Positions 8,519-15,489 of a stretch of 27,440 nucleotides of DNA are shown piece after piece (within the stretch, counting starts at the first letter, position 1; the number at the start of each line of letters is the position of its first letter). The translations under genes were made by a program, and so were the position numbers. Location of the stretch: the NCBI GenBank assembly GCA_946480485.1, contig CAMLJW010000010.1, positions 1 through 27,440 of the forward strand, written 5' to 3'. Origin of the DNA: an uncultured Streptomyces sp. (GTDB lineage: Bacteria > Actinomycetota > Actinomycetes > Streptomycetales > Streptomycetaceae). The notes below the pieces were generated by a model that saw only the letters and a list, made by a program, of their open reading frames with translations, was not told where the DNA came from and ran no database searches.

Positions 8519-8534
8519 TCGAACATCTGTACGA
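8519..8534. promoter_or_regulatory. LexA/SOS box 2 in front of dnaE2
   Basis: TCGAACATCTGTACGA differs from the palindrome TCGAAC-N4-GTTCGA at a single base (GTACGA for GTTCGA). It lies just upstream of the candidate -35, its centre 45 bases from that of box 1. Together the boxes flank the proposed promoter. Confidence 0.6.
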
Positions 8535-8571
8535 CATCCTTTCGGGTTCGCCCCACCTGCGCAAACGCGAA

Positions 8572-8609
8572 AGTCCCGCCCCCCGTGGAAGCAGCGCGGG
8601 GACGGGACT
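8572..8609 (-). terminator. Hairpin terminator of the protease transcript
   Basis: Arms AGTCCCGCCCCCCG (8572-8585) and CGGGGACGGGACT (8597-8609) pair with one small irregularity and an 11-base loop. On the minus strand the stem is followed by a T-rich stretch (CTTTCGCGTTT). It lies beyond the protease gene and the decayed protease tail, and before the dnaE2 promoter. Confidence 0.6.
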
Positions 8610-8627
8610 CTCCGAGCCGGTGGAGTG

Positions 8628-8707
8628 TCAGCCGATCTCGGTGCCGGTTGCGGAGAGGGCTCCGTGACCGGCGGGAAGAAGGTCTCGCCGCCCGAGATGC
8701 GGTCGCC
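8628..8707 (-). pseudogene. Decayed C-terminus of a second streptogrisin-like protease
   Basis: Downstream of the intact protease and on the same strand, the minus strand reads GDRISGGETFFPPVTE and then, after a one-base frameshift, LSATGTEIG followed by TGA at 8630-8628. This mirrors the intact protease's own ending, [20 protein letters not shown] read it as the last 26 or so codons of a paralogue or tandem duplicate whose body is gone. The bases between 8708 and 8774 show no further similarity by eye. A chance match is unlikely because both the motif order and the spacing to the stop agree. Confidence 0.6.
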
Positions 8708-8774
8708 GTCGTCGGGTCGCGAACGCGGCGCGGGACATGACTCGTTGCTCCATGCTCGGTGCTCTGCGCACCGA

Positions 8775-9677
8775 TCAGTAGACGCTGACTCCGTAGGCGC
8801 TCAGGGCTTCGGTGACCGGCTGGAAGAAGGTGGTGCCGCCGAAGGAGCAGTTGCCGCTGCCGCCGGAGGTCAGACCGTACGCGATGCCGCTGGTCGAGTA
8901 GAGCGGGCCGCCGGAGTCACCGGGTTCGGCACAGACCGTGGTCTGGATCATGCCGTGGACGATGTCGCCGCCACCGTAGTTGACGGTCGCGTCGAGGGCG
9001 GTGACCCGGCCGCTGTGCCTGCCGGTGGTGGAGCCGCGGCGGGTGACCGCGGTGCCCACGGACGGGGTGGCCGCGCGCGTGATGTCCACGCTGCCGACGG
9101 TACCCGACTTGGTGACAGAGCTGTTGGTGTAGCGCACCAGGCCGTAGTCGTTCACCGGGAAGCTGGAGCCGGCGGTCGAGCCGAGGACTGTCGTACGGCC
9201 CAAGCTCGAGTGCCAGGTGCCCGCACCGTCGGTGCAGTGGCCGGCGGTCAGCATGTAGTAGGTGCTGCCGCTGCGGACGTTGAAGCCGAGGGAGCAGCGC
9301 CAGCTACTCGCATAGATGGCGTCGCCGCCTGAGGTCAGCTTGTTGAACCTGCCCGGGGTGTGCTTGATCTGAAGAGCACCCGCGGTGCTGCCCGCCGACT
9401 CCTTGATCTTCGCGATCTCCGCATGGGAGACGGTGCTGTCGACGGTGACGACGACCTTGTTGGTCTTCGAGTCGACGGCCCAGGCGGTGCCCGGCACATC
9501 TGCCTGGAGCACCGAGGAGCTGGCCTTCTTGAGCCGGGACGTGCTGAAAGTCTGTGCGTCGCTCGCGTTCGCGTGGGGGACGCTGACGGCGGCCGCGGCC
9601 ACAAGTCCGGTGCCCAGGGAGATCAACCGGGTCCGACTCGCAACGCCGCTGCGGGGGTTGGTGCGCTCGATCCTCAC
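8775..9677 (-). CDS. sprB: Streptogrisin B-like secreted serine protease precursor
   Basis: A 300-aa S1 (chymotrypsin-like) pre-pro-protease very close to the S. griseus SGPB precursor as I remember it. GTG 9677 ([15 protein letters not shown]) is chosen because GGAGGAA precedes it and it gives the usual start; an upstream GTG (9692) adds five residues. Residues 1-38 are a signal peptide ending in ANA. Residues 39 to about 114 are the propeptide that assists folding ([14 protein letters not shown]). The mature enzyme starts near SGGDAIYAS. The triad is His147 (TAGHC), Asp177 (VNDYG) and Ser255 (EPGDSGGP), with paired cysteines around His and Ser. It probably acts outside the cell on proteins, with chymotrypsin-type preference. 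It is monocistronic. Confidence 0.93.
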   Translation of the reverse strand: MRIERTNPRSGVASRTRLISLGTGLVAAAAVSVPHANASDAQTFSTSRLKKASSSVLQADVPGTAWAVDSKTNKVVVTVDSTVSHAEIAKIKESAGSTAGALQIKHTPGRFNKLTSGGDAIYASSWRCSLGFNVRSGSTYYMLTAGHCTDGAGTWHSSLGRTTVLGSTAGSSFPVNDYGLVRYTNSSVTKSGTVGSVDITRAATPSVGTAVTRRGSTTGRHSGRVTALDATVNYGGGDIVHGMIQTTVCAEPGDSGGPLYSTSGIAYGLTSGGSGNCSFGGTTFFQPVTEALSAYGVSVY

Positions 9678-10039
9678 TTTTCGTTCCTCCACATGGGAAG
9701 TCGGGGGTCCGCGTGGGGTCGGGGCCCGTGAGGCGCAGTCAGAGAACTATGCGTTCGGATTAGGAACACGCTGTGTCCCTGACAAGGCGCTGGACGGAGT
9801 ATTCGGCCACGCGGTCGACCAGTGCAAGGGCGCCTTTCGGCCGCGCGGCGTTCAACACGCGTACACCCCACGGAGCTTGTTCGGATGGGATCGGGTTGCT
9901 TTCCCCGCGGCAATCGACGCGCCCGGGGTATTCCCCGGCGGCGGGAAAGGGCCGATGACATCGTAGGCGAATGCGCCGGGATGTCCGGAAGTCGCTCCTC
10001 CGGAAAGCCCGCGAGCCAATGACCGGTCAGCAGCCGCAG
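9678..10039. other. Gap holding the protease promoter region
   Basis: No convincing gene is present. Just upstream of the protease the minus strand contains alternating half-sites, GTTC-N7-GAAC-N5-GTTC (9766-9743), near the expected promoter. The small open frames on the plus strand have poor codon bias and no recognisable product. The right side grades into the decayed cysteine-rich tail of the next pseudogene. Confidence 0.4.
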
Positions 10040-10860
10040 TCAGGGCCGCAGTCGCACCGTCACAGCAATTTCCGCAGGATTCGCAACAACTGCAGCAGTC
10101 GCCGCATCCGCTGCAGTCGCAGCCATCCCTGCGGGGGCCCTCCTTGCGCTCCCGGGTCCACGGGGCCTCGTATGTTCCACAGCACAGCCGGCACGTACAG
10201 GCGAGGCCCGCCCACACTGCGCAGCCCCCGATGAGCCCGCGCCGGTCGCGACGCGGCGGTTCCAAAGGAAGCGGCGGGCCACCAGGGCCGCCGGGCGGCG
10301 CGTACGGTCCGGACGGCCAGCCGGAGGGCGAGCCGGACCGCAGTCCGTACGGTCCACCTTGTGCGAGCGCCTGTTCGTGCCGAAGGCACGGTCCACGGAC
10401 TTGCGCAGCACCTGCGCGAGCAGCACATGCGCGAGCTCGCCGTCCACCCATTCGGCTTCGCCCGGCGCGAGCCGTATCCCGTGCGGCGCGTCGTCGGCGA
10501 GCCGTCGGTCCTCGGGCAGCGACGTGCCGGTGGCCGATCGGTTCCCCCCGGTCCTTCAGACCTCGGGGGAGGATTCCAGGCACCTGACGCGGGGTCGGCC
10601 GTCCCGTCCTCCACGGCGTCCAGGAGGTGTGCGAGCCGCCCGGAAGGTCGGCCGACCTCGGCGAGCGGCTCCGCGTTGCCGGGCTTCCCGGCCAGGGCGA
10701 AGGCCGCGGCCGTCGCGTCCCGGTCGGCGGGGGCGGCGAGCCGCGCCCCCCGGGCGACGGAGGCGGTCCGCATTCCACGCAATGGACCGGTCCTGCCGTA
10801 CGCCGCCATCCCGGGGCGCGCCCGGCCTGAGCTTCAGTCAAAACCGATATCAGCGGGCCG
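10040..10860 (-). pseudogene. Decayed DUF5685-type gene
   Basis: Pieces of one protein appear in three frames in the right order. First comes LISVLTEAQAGRAPGWRRTAGP (from about 10855). A frameshift then leads to GPLRGMRTASVARGARLAA and, after an apparent internal deletion, GRLAHLLDAVEDGTADPASG with AWNP. Next is ADDAPHGIRLAPGEAEWVDG with LAHVLLAQVLRKSVDRAFGT. The last part is a Gly/Pro-rich linker and a cysteine-rich end (CDCSGCGDCCSCCESCGNCC). I recall this layout from the DUF5685 family of Streptomyces, which normally begins with an FGIVRPC-type N-terminus that is absent here. The gene lacks its start, part of its middle and its frame, so it cannot make the protein. The DUF number is from memory. 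Confidence 0.7.
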
Positions 10861-11141
10861 GGCTCAGACGCTCCGAAGGCATCGGACAACGCAGTATCGA
10901 CCACCCCGTTCACCCGTACGCCCCGCCCGTCACCCGGACGCCGTGAAGAATCATATTTCACTCACAGTCAGCAACTGTGTACGGCAACACCCTTGGGAAA
11001 CGCGGCCTCTCGACGAATTCGTTGTGCACCAGTACCGTCACGAAAACCCCGCGCGGCGTCTAACCACTTGGCGCGCCATCCGCATCATGGACGACCATAG
11101 GGATGCGGAAAGCAGAAAGACCGCTGTGAGAGGAGGCGTCC

Positions 11142-11579
11142 ATGGGATCGGTGCGCAAGGCGAGTGCCTGGCTTGGCCTCGTCGACGACAACAACGATGA
11201 CGAGCGTTACTACGACGACGACTACGCCGAAGGGTCCGAGCCCGCAGATGCTTGGGTCACGGATCCGCGCGTGAAGGTGGCGGTGGACTCGGCCGAGGAG
11301 AAGGGCCGCCGGATCGGCACGGTCACCCCGGACAGCTTCCGGGATGCCCGTGGCATCGGCGAGCTCTTCCGGGACGGCGTCCCCGTCATCATGAACCTCA
11401 CGGCCATGGAGGCCGCCGACGCCAAGCGCGTCGTCGACTTCGCGGCCGGCCTGATCTTCGGTCTGCGCGGCTCGATCGAGCGGGTGTCGAGCCGTGTCTT
11501 CCTGTTGACCCCCGCCGACACGGAGATCGTCAGCGGGGAGCCCATGGGCCGTACGGACGGTTTCTTCAACCAGAGCTGA
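11142..11579 (+). CDS. SepF-like cell-division protein
   Basis: A 145-aa protein with AGAGGAGG five bases before ATG 11142. The N-terminal 40 residues are acidic and Asp/Tyr-rich ([17 protein letters not shown]). Residues 50-138 form the SepF (DUF552) domain, with [50 protein letters not shown] and [13 protein letters not shown]. SepF proteins polymerise and link FtsZ to the membrane. This one lacks the division-cluster context (ftsZ, ylm genes), so it is probably one of the extra SepF-like paralogues of Streptomyces rather than SepF itself. I see no obvious N-terminal amphipathic membrane helix apart from [14 protein letters not shown], which is short. It is transcribed alone. Confidence 0.88.
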   Translation: MGSVRKASAWLGLVDDNNDDERYYDDDYAEGSEPADAWVTDPRVKVAVDSAEEKGRRIGTVTPDSFRDARGIGELFRDGVPVIMNLTAMEAADAKRVVDFAAGLIFGLRGSIERVSSRVFLLTPADTEIVSGEPMGRTDGFFNQS

Positions 11580-11617
11580 GGTGAGGCCGCTCGCCGGGTC
11601 CGCCTCTCGTCGCCCCC

Positions 11618-11860
11618 CTACCGGAAGGCGTCGAGACCGGTGAGCGCCTTGCCCAGCGTGAGCTGGTGCATCTCGACGGTGCCTTCGTAGGTGAGCACCG
11701 ACTCGAGGTTTGTGGCGTGGCGCATCACGGGGTATGCGAGCGAGATCCCGTTGGCGCCCATGATCGTGCGCGCGGTACGACCCATGTCGATCGCCTCCCG
11801 TACGTTGTTGAGCTCGCCGAAGCTGACCTGTTCGGTACGCAGGCGTCCCGCGTCCATACG
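11618..11860 (-). pseudogene. C-terminal stump of an acyl-CoA dehydrogenase
   Basis: The last 75-80 codons of a glutaryl-CoA-dehydrogenase-like enzyme are recognisable: RTEQVSFGELNNVREAIDM, ARTIMGANGISLAYPVMRH, ATNLESVLTYEGTVEMH and TGLDAFR followed by TAG. An intact enzyme has about 390 residues. Upstream of about 11860 the frame stays open to 11995, but the sequence is unrelated and Gly/Ala/Arg-rich, so the FAD-binding N-terminal domains are missing. Between here and the exporter gene at 12061 only a terminator hairpin is left. The gene probably lost its first 80 percent by deletion. Confidence 0.75.
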
Positions 11861-12007
11861 GCGCTCACGGCCGACGATTACGACGTGGTGTCCCGCACAT
11901 CCAGAGCCCAGATCGGCACTCCCGTCGCCGGCGGGAAAGCCCCGAGGAAGACCCGCGGCCGCCGACGCCGATGCGCCCTCGCGGGGAACCCGCACGGGTC
12001 AGCGGAG

Positions 12008-12026
12008 CCCGCACGCGTGGTGCGGG
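12008..12026 (-). terminator. Hairpin terminator behind the exporter gene
   Basis: CCCGCAC and GTGCGGG form a 7-bp perfect stem with a GCGTG loop, 34 bases beyond the exporter's stop codon on the minus strand. No T-run follows, as is common in Streptomyces. Confidence 0.45.
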
Positions 12027-12060
12027 CGGGAGACTGCCTGGCCGCCACCACACGAAGGGG

Positions 12061-13680
12061 TCAGCCAACGGACTTCGCCCGAACCGCCGTCGTCGGAGCG
12101 TCCCGCTGCGCAGGCACCTCCGCCGAGCCCACCGCAGGCGCTTCGCACTCCATGGCCCGCGGCAACCGCAATGCCATCACGGCCCCGAGGAGCAACAGGC
12201 CGGCACTCACCAGCAGCGTCACATGCAGCCCGTACACAAAGGAGTCCCGCGCCGCATGCCTCAGCGCCTCCCCCCGCCCCCCGCCGAGCCGCGCAGCAAC
12301 CTCGTACGCCTCGCCCAGCGAATGACTCGCCGCAGCCGAGTCCGCAGCGGAAACCCCCGGCACGGAGGCGAGCCCGGGCGCGTACGCCGCGTTCATCACG
12401 CTGCCGAGCAGCGCGACTCCGATACCCGCCCCCAACTGGTACGACGTCTCCCCGATCGCGGAGGCCCCACCCGCCTGCGTCTGCGGAGCCTCGCTGAGCA
12501 TCGACTCGTACGCCCCGAACAGTGTGACCTCGAGCCCGAACCCGAGCAGCACGAACCCGGTCAGCAGCAGCGGAGCGTTGTCGTGGCGGCCCATCGCCGT
12601 GAGCGTGAGGACCGCCACGGCGGTGAGACAGAAGCCGAAGCAGACCATCGCGCGCGGACCGAAGCGGTGCAGCATCTTCGCCCCGGTGAGGCCCGCGGTC
12701 ATCGCGGCGATGGTGAGTGGCAGCAGCCGCAGTCCCGTCTCGAGCGGCGAGAGCTTCAGCACGAGCTGCAGATACTGCGCGGCGATCAGTTCCAGACCCA
12801 CCAGAGCGAGCAGCGCGAGCACGATGCACCCGACGGACGTACTGAAGGCGGGTTTGGCGAACAGACGCAGGTCGACGAGCGGATGCCGGCGCCGCCGTTG
12901 CCTCCGTACGAAGGCGACGAGGACCCCGGCCCCCCCGAGCAGCGGCACCATCGTGGAGGGGCTCAGCGGCCCTTCTCCGCCACCGATCCGCTTCACACCG
13001 AGTACCACGCCGAAGAGCCCGGCAGCGGCCATCAGCGCACCGACGACGTCCCACGGTCCGTCGCCGTCCCCCTTCGACTCGGGCAGCAGCCACCGCCCGA
13101 CGGGCAGGCTGACCAGCATCAGCGGGATGTTGATGAGGAAGACCGCGCCCCACCAGAAGTGCTCCAGCAGGAAACCGCCGAGGAGCGGTCCGACGGCCGC
13201 TCCCACCGCGGCGACGGCGCTCCAGACACCGATCGCGAGCGCCCGCTCGCGCCGGCTGGGGAAGACCTGACGCAGGATGGAGAGTGTCGCGGGCATGATC
13301 ATCGCGCCGCCGACACCGAGCAGGGCACGCGCCGCGATCAGGATGTGCGGGGTGTCGGCGCAGGCCGCCACGGCGGAGGCGACGCCGAAGAGGGCGTATC
13401 CGAAGAGGAGCACTCTTCGGCGGCCGACCCGGTCTCCCAGCGTGCCGAAGAGGATCAGCAGCGAGGCGCAGACCAGCGGGTAGACGTCGACGATCCAGAG
13501 CAGTTCCATCGCGCCGGGTCTGAGGTCCTCGGTGACGGCGGGCACCGCGACATGCAGCACGGTGGCGTCGACCGCGACCAGCAGCAGGCTGACGCAGAGG
13601 ACGACGAGGACAACCCATCGGTTTGCACCGGCCCCGGCCTCCCGACGGCAACGCTCGGCGGCCGTGGTCGTCCCGGACAT
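12061..13680 (-). CDS. DHA2-family MFS multidrug exporter (14 TM)
   Basis: A 539-aa membrane protein, with GGGAGGT six bases before ATG 13680. It has the drug:H+ antiporter-2 hallmarks: a first membrane segment ending DATVLHVAVPAV, motif A GDRVGRRRVLLFG between TM2 and TM3, and a motif-C-like glycine-rich helix (GVWSAVAAVGAAVGPLLGG) with NIPL after it. The number of hydrophobic stretches fits 14 TM segments, two more than sugar transporters have. It probably exports cationic or dye-like toxic compounds by proton antiport, in the manner of SmvA or LfrA. No TetR regulator is adjacent. The gene is divergent from the mannosyltransferase gene, with 258 bases between the starts. The frame runs on upstream of 13680, but that part has no membrane character. 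Confidence 0.9.
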   Translation of the reverse strand: MSGTTTAAERCRREAGAGANRWVVLVVLCVSLLLVAVDATVLHVAVPAVTEDLRPGAMELLWIVDVYPLVCASLLILFGTLGDRVGRRRVLLFGYALFGVASAVAACADTPHILIAARALLGVGGAMIMPATLSILRQVFPSRRERALAIGVWSAVAAVGAAVGPLLGGFLLEHFWWGAVFLINIPLMLVSLPVGRWLLPESKGDGDGPWDVVGALMAAAGLFGVVLGVKRIGGGEGPLSPSTMVPLLGGAGVLVAFVRRQRRRRHPLVDLRLFAKPAFSTSVGCIVLALLALVGLELIAAQYLQLVLKLSPLETGLRLLPLTIAAMTAGLTGAKMLHRFGPRAMVCFGFCLTAVAVLTLTAMGRHDNAPLLLTGFVLLGFGLEVTLFGAYESMLSEAPQTQAGGASAIGETSYQLGAGIGVALLGSVMNAAYAPGLASVPGVSAADSAAASHSLGEAYEVAARLGGGRGEALRHAARDSFVYGLHVTLLVSAGLLLLGAVMALRLPRAMECEAPAVGSAEVPAQRDAPTTAVRAKSVG

Positions 13681-13925
13681 GTACGTACCTCCCAGATGAT
13701 CTCTCGCGTTCGGCGGATCCGCGGGGTGGGGACTTTCTGCGGCTGCGGCCGGGAGGAGTGGTGTCCCGGTCTCACGCAACAAAGGCGAGTGAATCGCCAG
13801 CGTACGCGAGTTCCGGTCAGGGGCGAGTGGCGGGTCTCTCACGTTCCTCTCAGACTCGTGTGGCATGCGCCACCTCCGTCGGGTCCGGTACGCACCACGA
13901 GACCGCCCGGGTTCGGGGCGCGGCC

Positions 13926-13931
13926 CATAAT
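13926..13931 (+). promoter_or_regulatory. Candidate -10 of a leaderless mannosyltransferase mRNA
   Basis: CATAAT ends 7 bases before GTG 13939, and no Shine-Dalgarno sequence is present. This spacing suits transcription starting at the start codon. No clear -35 is seen. Confidence 0.4.
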
Positions 13932-13938
13932 CGAGCCC

Positions 13939-15252
13939 GTGACCGATCTTGAAACGCCTGTCGCGCCGCACCGCCGGGGGACCGCCCTGCGGCGGGTCGC
14001 GCCCGCCCTGCTGGGGTATGCGGCGGTCCGCGCGCTGGGCCTGGTGACGCTCGCGGTGTGGAGCGCCACGCGTGACAAGAGCGCGCACCAGCTGCTCACC
14101 GCCCGCTGGGACTCGCTCTGGTACACGCGGGTCGCCGAGCTCGGTTACGGCTATGAGGTGCGGCTGCCGGACAGCGACGTGCACTCGAACCTCGCCTTCT
14201 TCCCGCTGCTGCCCTGGCTGGAGCGGGCCGTCTCGGCGGTGACCCCGCTGTCGTACGCGGACGCGGGCCTGCTGGTCAGCACGCCGGCATCGCTCGCCGC
14301 GGCGTGGGGCATCCTCGCCGTCGCCGACCATGTCTGCACAGAAGACAAGGCCCGAAGCGCGGCCTGGGGAGGGCGGTGGTGCGAGAAGGGCGGGGCTCGG
14401 GCGGGCGTCTGCGCGGTGCTGCTGTGGGCGGTGCTGCCCGTCGGGGTCGTGCAGTCGATGGCGTACAGCGAGTCGCTGTTCACGGCGCTCGCGGCCTGGT
14501 CGCTGTACGCGGTGTTGACCGGCCGCTGGCTGACAGCGGGCCTGCTCGCCTCGCTCGCCGGTCTGACACGTCCGGTCGGCGCCGCAGTGGTCGCGGCAGT
14601 GTGGGTGACAGCCCTTGCCCCATTAGTACGGGACTCCTTCGTACGGGACGCCTTCGGGCTGGGCGCGTTCGGGCGGCATGCGTTCGGGCGAATCTCGTCC
14701 GTACAGGATTCGCTGGTACGGAAGCGGAGTGTTCCGGCACCGGACGGCGCGCCCGTCTGGCGGCGTGCCCTGGGCATGCTCCTCGCGCCTGTGGGTGCCG
14801 CCGGTTACGTCCTGTGGGTCGGACAGCACACGGGCAAGGGGCCGCTCGGCTATCTCGACGTCCAGGCCGGGTGGGGCAACGGCTTCGACGGCGGCTACGC
14901 CTTCGCCCGGTTCGTCGCCGACAAGTTCACGTCGTTCCCGTCGGCGCTCGCCGGACTCGGACTGGTCCTGGGGGTCGGCCTGGTGATCTGGCTGTACGTC
15001 ATCTGCGTACGGCAGGGGCAGCCGCTGCCACTGCTGGTGTACGCGGGGCTGGTTACCGCGCTCGCCCTGTGCGCGTCGGGCTACTTCGGCTCGAAACCGC
15101 GTCTGCTGCTGCCCGCCTTCCCCCTTCTGCTGCCCCTGGCACTGGCCCTGGCCCGTTTGCGAACGCCCGTGCAGGCGTGGGTGGTTGCGGGTGCGGCGGT
15201 GGCGTCGGCCGCGTACGGCGCGTTCTGGCTGAATGGCTCCGGTCCGCCATGA
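13939..15252 (+). CDS. PIG-V-like membrane mannosyltransferase
   Basis: A 437-aa polytopic membrane protein. GTG 13939 is chosen because the frame upstream antisense to the exporter is not protein-like and because hydrophobic sequence begins soon after. The first luminal loop carries the family motif RWDSLWYTRVAELGYGY, followed by SNLAFFPLLPWLE; later LTRPVGAAVV and several membrane helices appear. This resembles GPI mannosyltransferase 2/PIG-V relatives, which move mannose from polyprenyl-phosphate-mannose to a lipid or protein acceptor on the outer face of the membrane. The acceptor here is unknown. Between two helices there is an unusual stretch of seven degenerate pentapeptides (VRDSF, VRDAF, GLGAF and so on). 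The PAP2 phosphatase gene follows on the same strand after 237 bases. Confidence 0.8.
   Translation: MTDLETPVAPHRRGTALRRVAPALLGYAAVRALGLVTLAVWSATRDKSAHQLLTARWDSLWYTRVAELGYGYEVRLPDSDVHSNLAFFPLLPWLERAVSAVTPLSYADAGLLVSTPASLAAAWGILAVADHVCTEDKARSAAWGGRWCEKGGARAGVCAVLLWAVLPVGVVQSMAYSESLFTALAAWSLYAVLTGRWLTAGLLASLAGLTRPVGAAVVAAVWVTALAPLVRDSFVRDAFGLGAFGRHAFGRISSVQDSLVRKRSVPAPDGAPVWRRALGMLLAPVGAAGYVLWVGQHTGKGPLGYLDVQAGWGNGFDGGYAFARFVADKFTSFPSALAGLGLVLGVGLVIWLYVICVRQGQPLPLLVYAGLVTALALCASGYFGSKPRLLLPAFPLLLPLALALARLRTPVQAWVVAGAAVASAAYGAFWLNGSGPP
14626..14730 (+). repeat. Seven degenerate 15-bp tandem repeats inside the mannosyltransferase gene
   Basis: Units begin GTACGGGACTCCTTC and GTACGGGACGCCTTC, then three units starting GGGC and two starting GTAC. 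Each is 15 bases and in frame, encoding pentapeptides VRDSF, VRDAF, GLGAF, GRHAF, GRISS, VQDSL, VRKRS. They lie in a hydrophilic loop. Confidence 0.75.
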
Positions 15253-15476
15253 CCGGCCTCCCGGCCACCGGCGAGCGTCCGAGAATCGCACACGAGCTTT
15301 CGTTGAACGAATTCATAAGCGCCGAAGAACAACTCTTGTGATAGATCTATGGAATTGAAGGGCAGGCAGGCAGCAGATTCCATAACTCTCTGCGATAAGC
15401 GCCCTCTGAGAGTAATCCCACATCACATCGTCATCACAACCAGCGTGCTTGGCCATGGAACGGAGCTCACTCGCTG

Positions 15477-15482
15477 TAACGT
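15477..15482 (+). promoter_or_regulatory. Candidate -10 of a leaderless PAP2 phosphatase mRNA
   Basis: TAACGT (TANNNT type) ends 7 bases before GTG 15490. No ribosome-binding sequence is present between them. Confidence 0.45.
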
Positions 15483-15489
15483 CGATTGA

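Noticed and set aside
9852..10961. 369-codon open frame on the minus strand as an intact gene
   Set aside because: Only its first 30-40 and last 120 or so codons resemble the DUF5685-type protein; the middle is out of frame, so it is annotated as a pseudogene.
11971..13938. Upstream extension of the mannosyltransferase frame
   Set aside because: This part is antisense to the exporter gene and very rich in Arg, Glu, Gln and Pro; membrane-protein character starts only after GTG 13939.
13681..14331. Upstream extension of the exporter frame
   Set aside because: It overlaps the mannosyltransferase gene and has no membrane character; ATG 13680 has a clear ribosome site.
15249..15341. 30-codon open frame starting ATGA at the mannosyltransferase stop
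   Set aside because: The overlap is suggestive, but there is no ribosome site, no recognisable protein and the segment is AT-richer than coding DNA around it.
15313..15456. 47-codon minus-strand frame (MAKHAGCDDDVMWDYSQ)
   Set aside because: No codon bias typical of this genome, no ribosome site, and it runs into the antisense of the PAP2 gene when extended.
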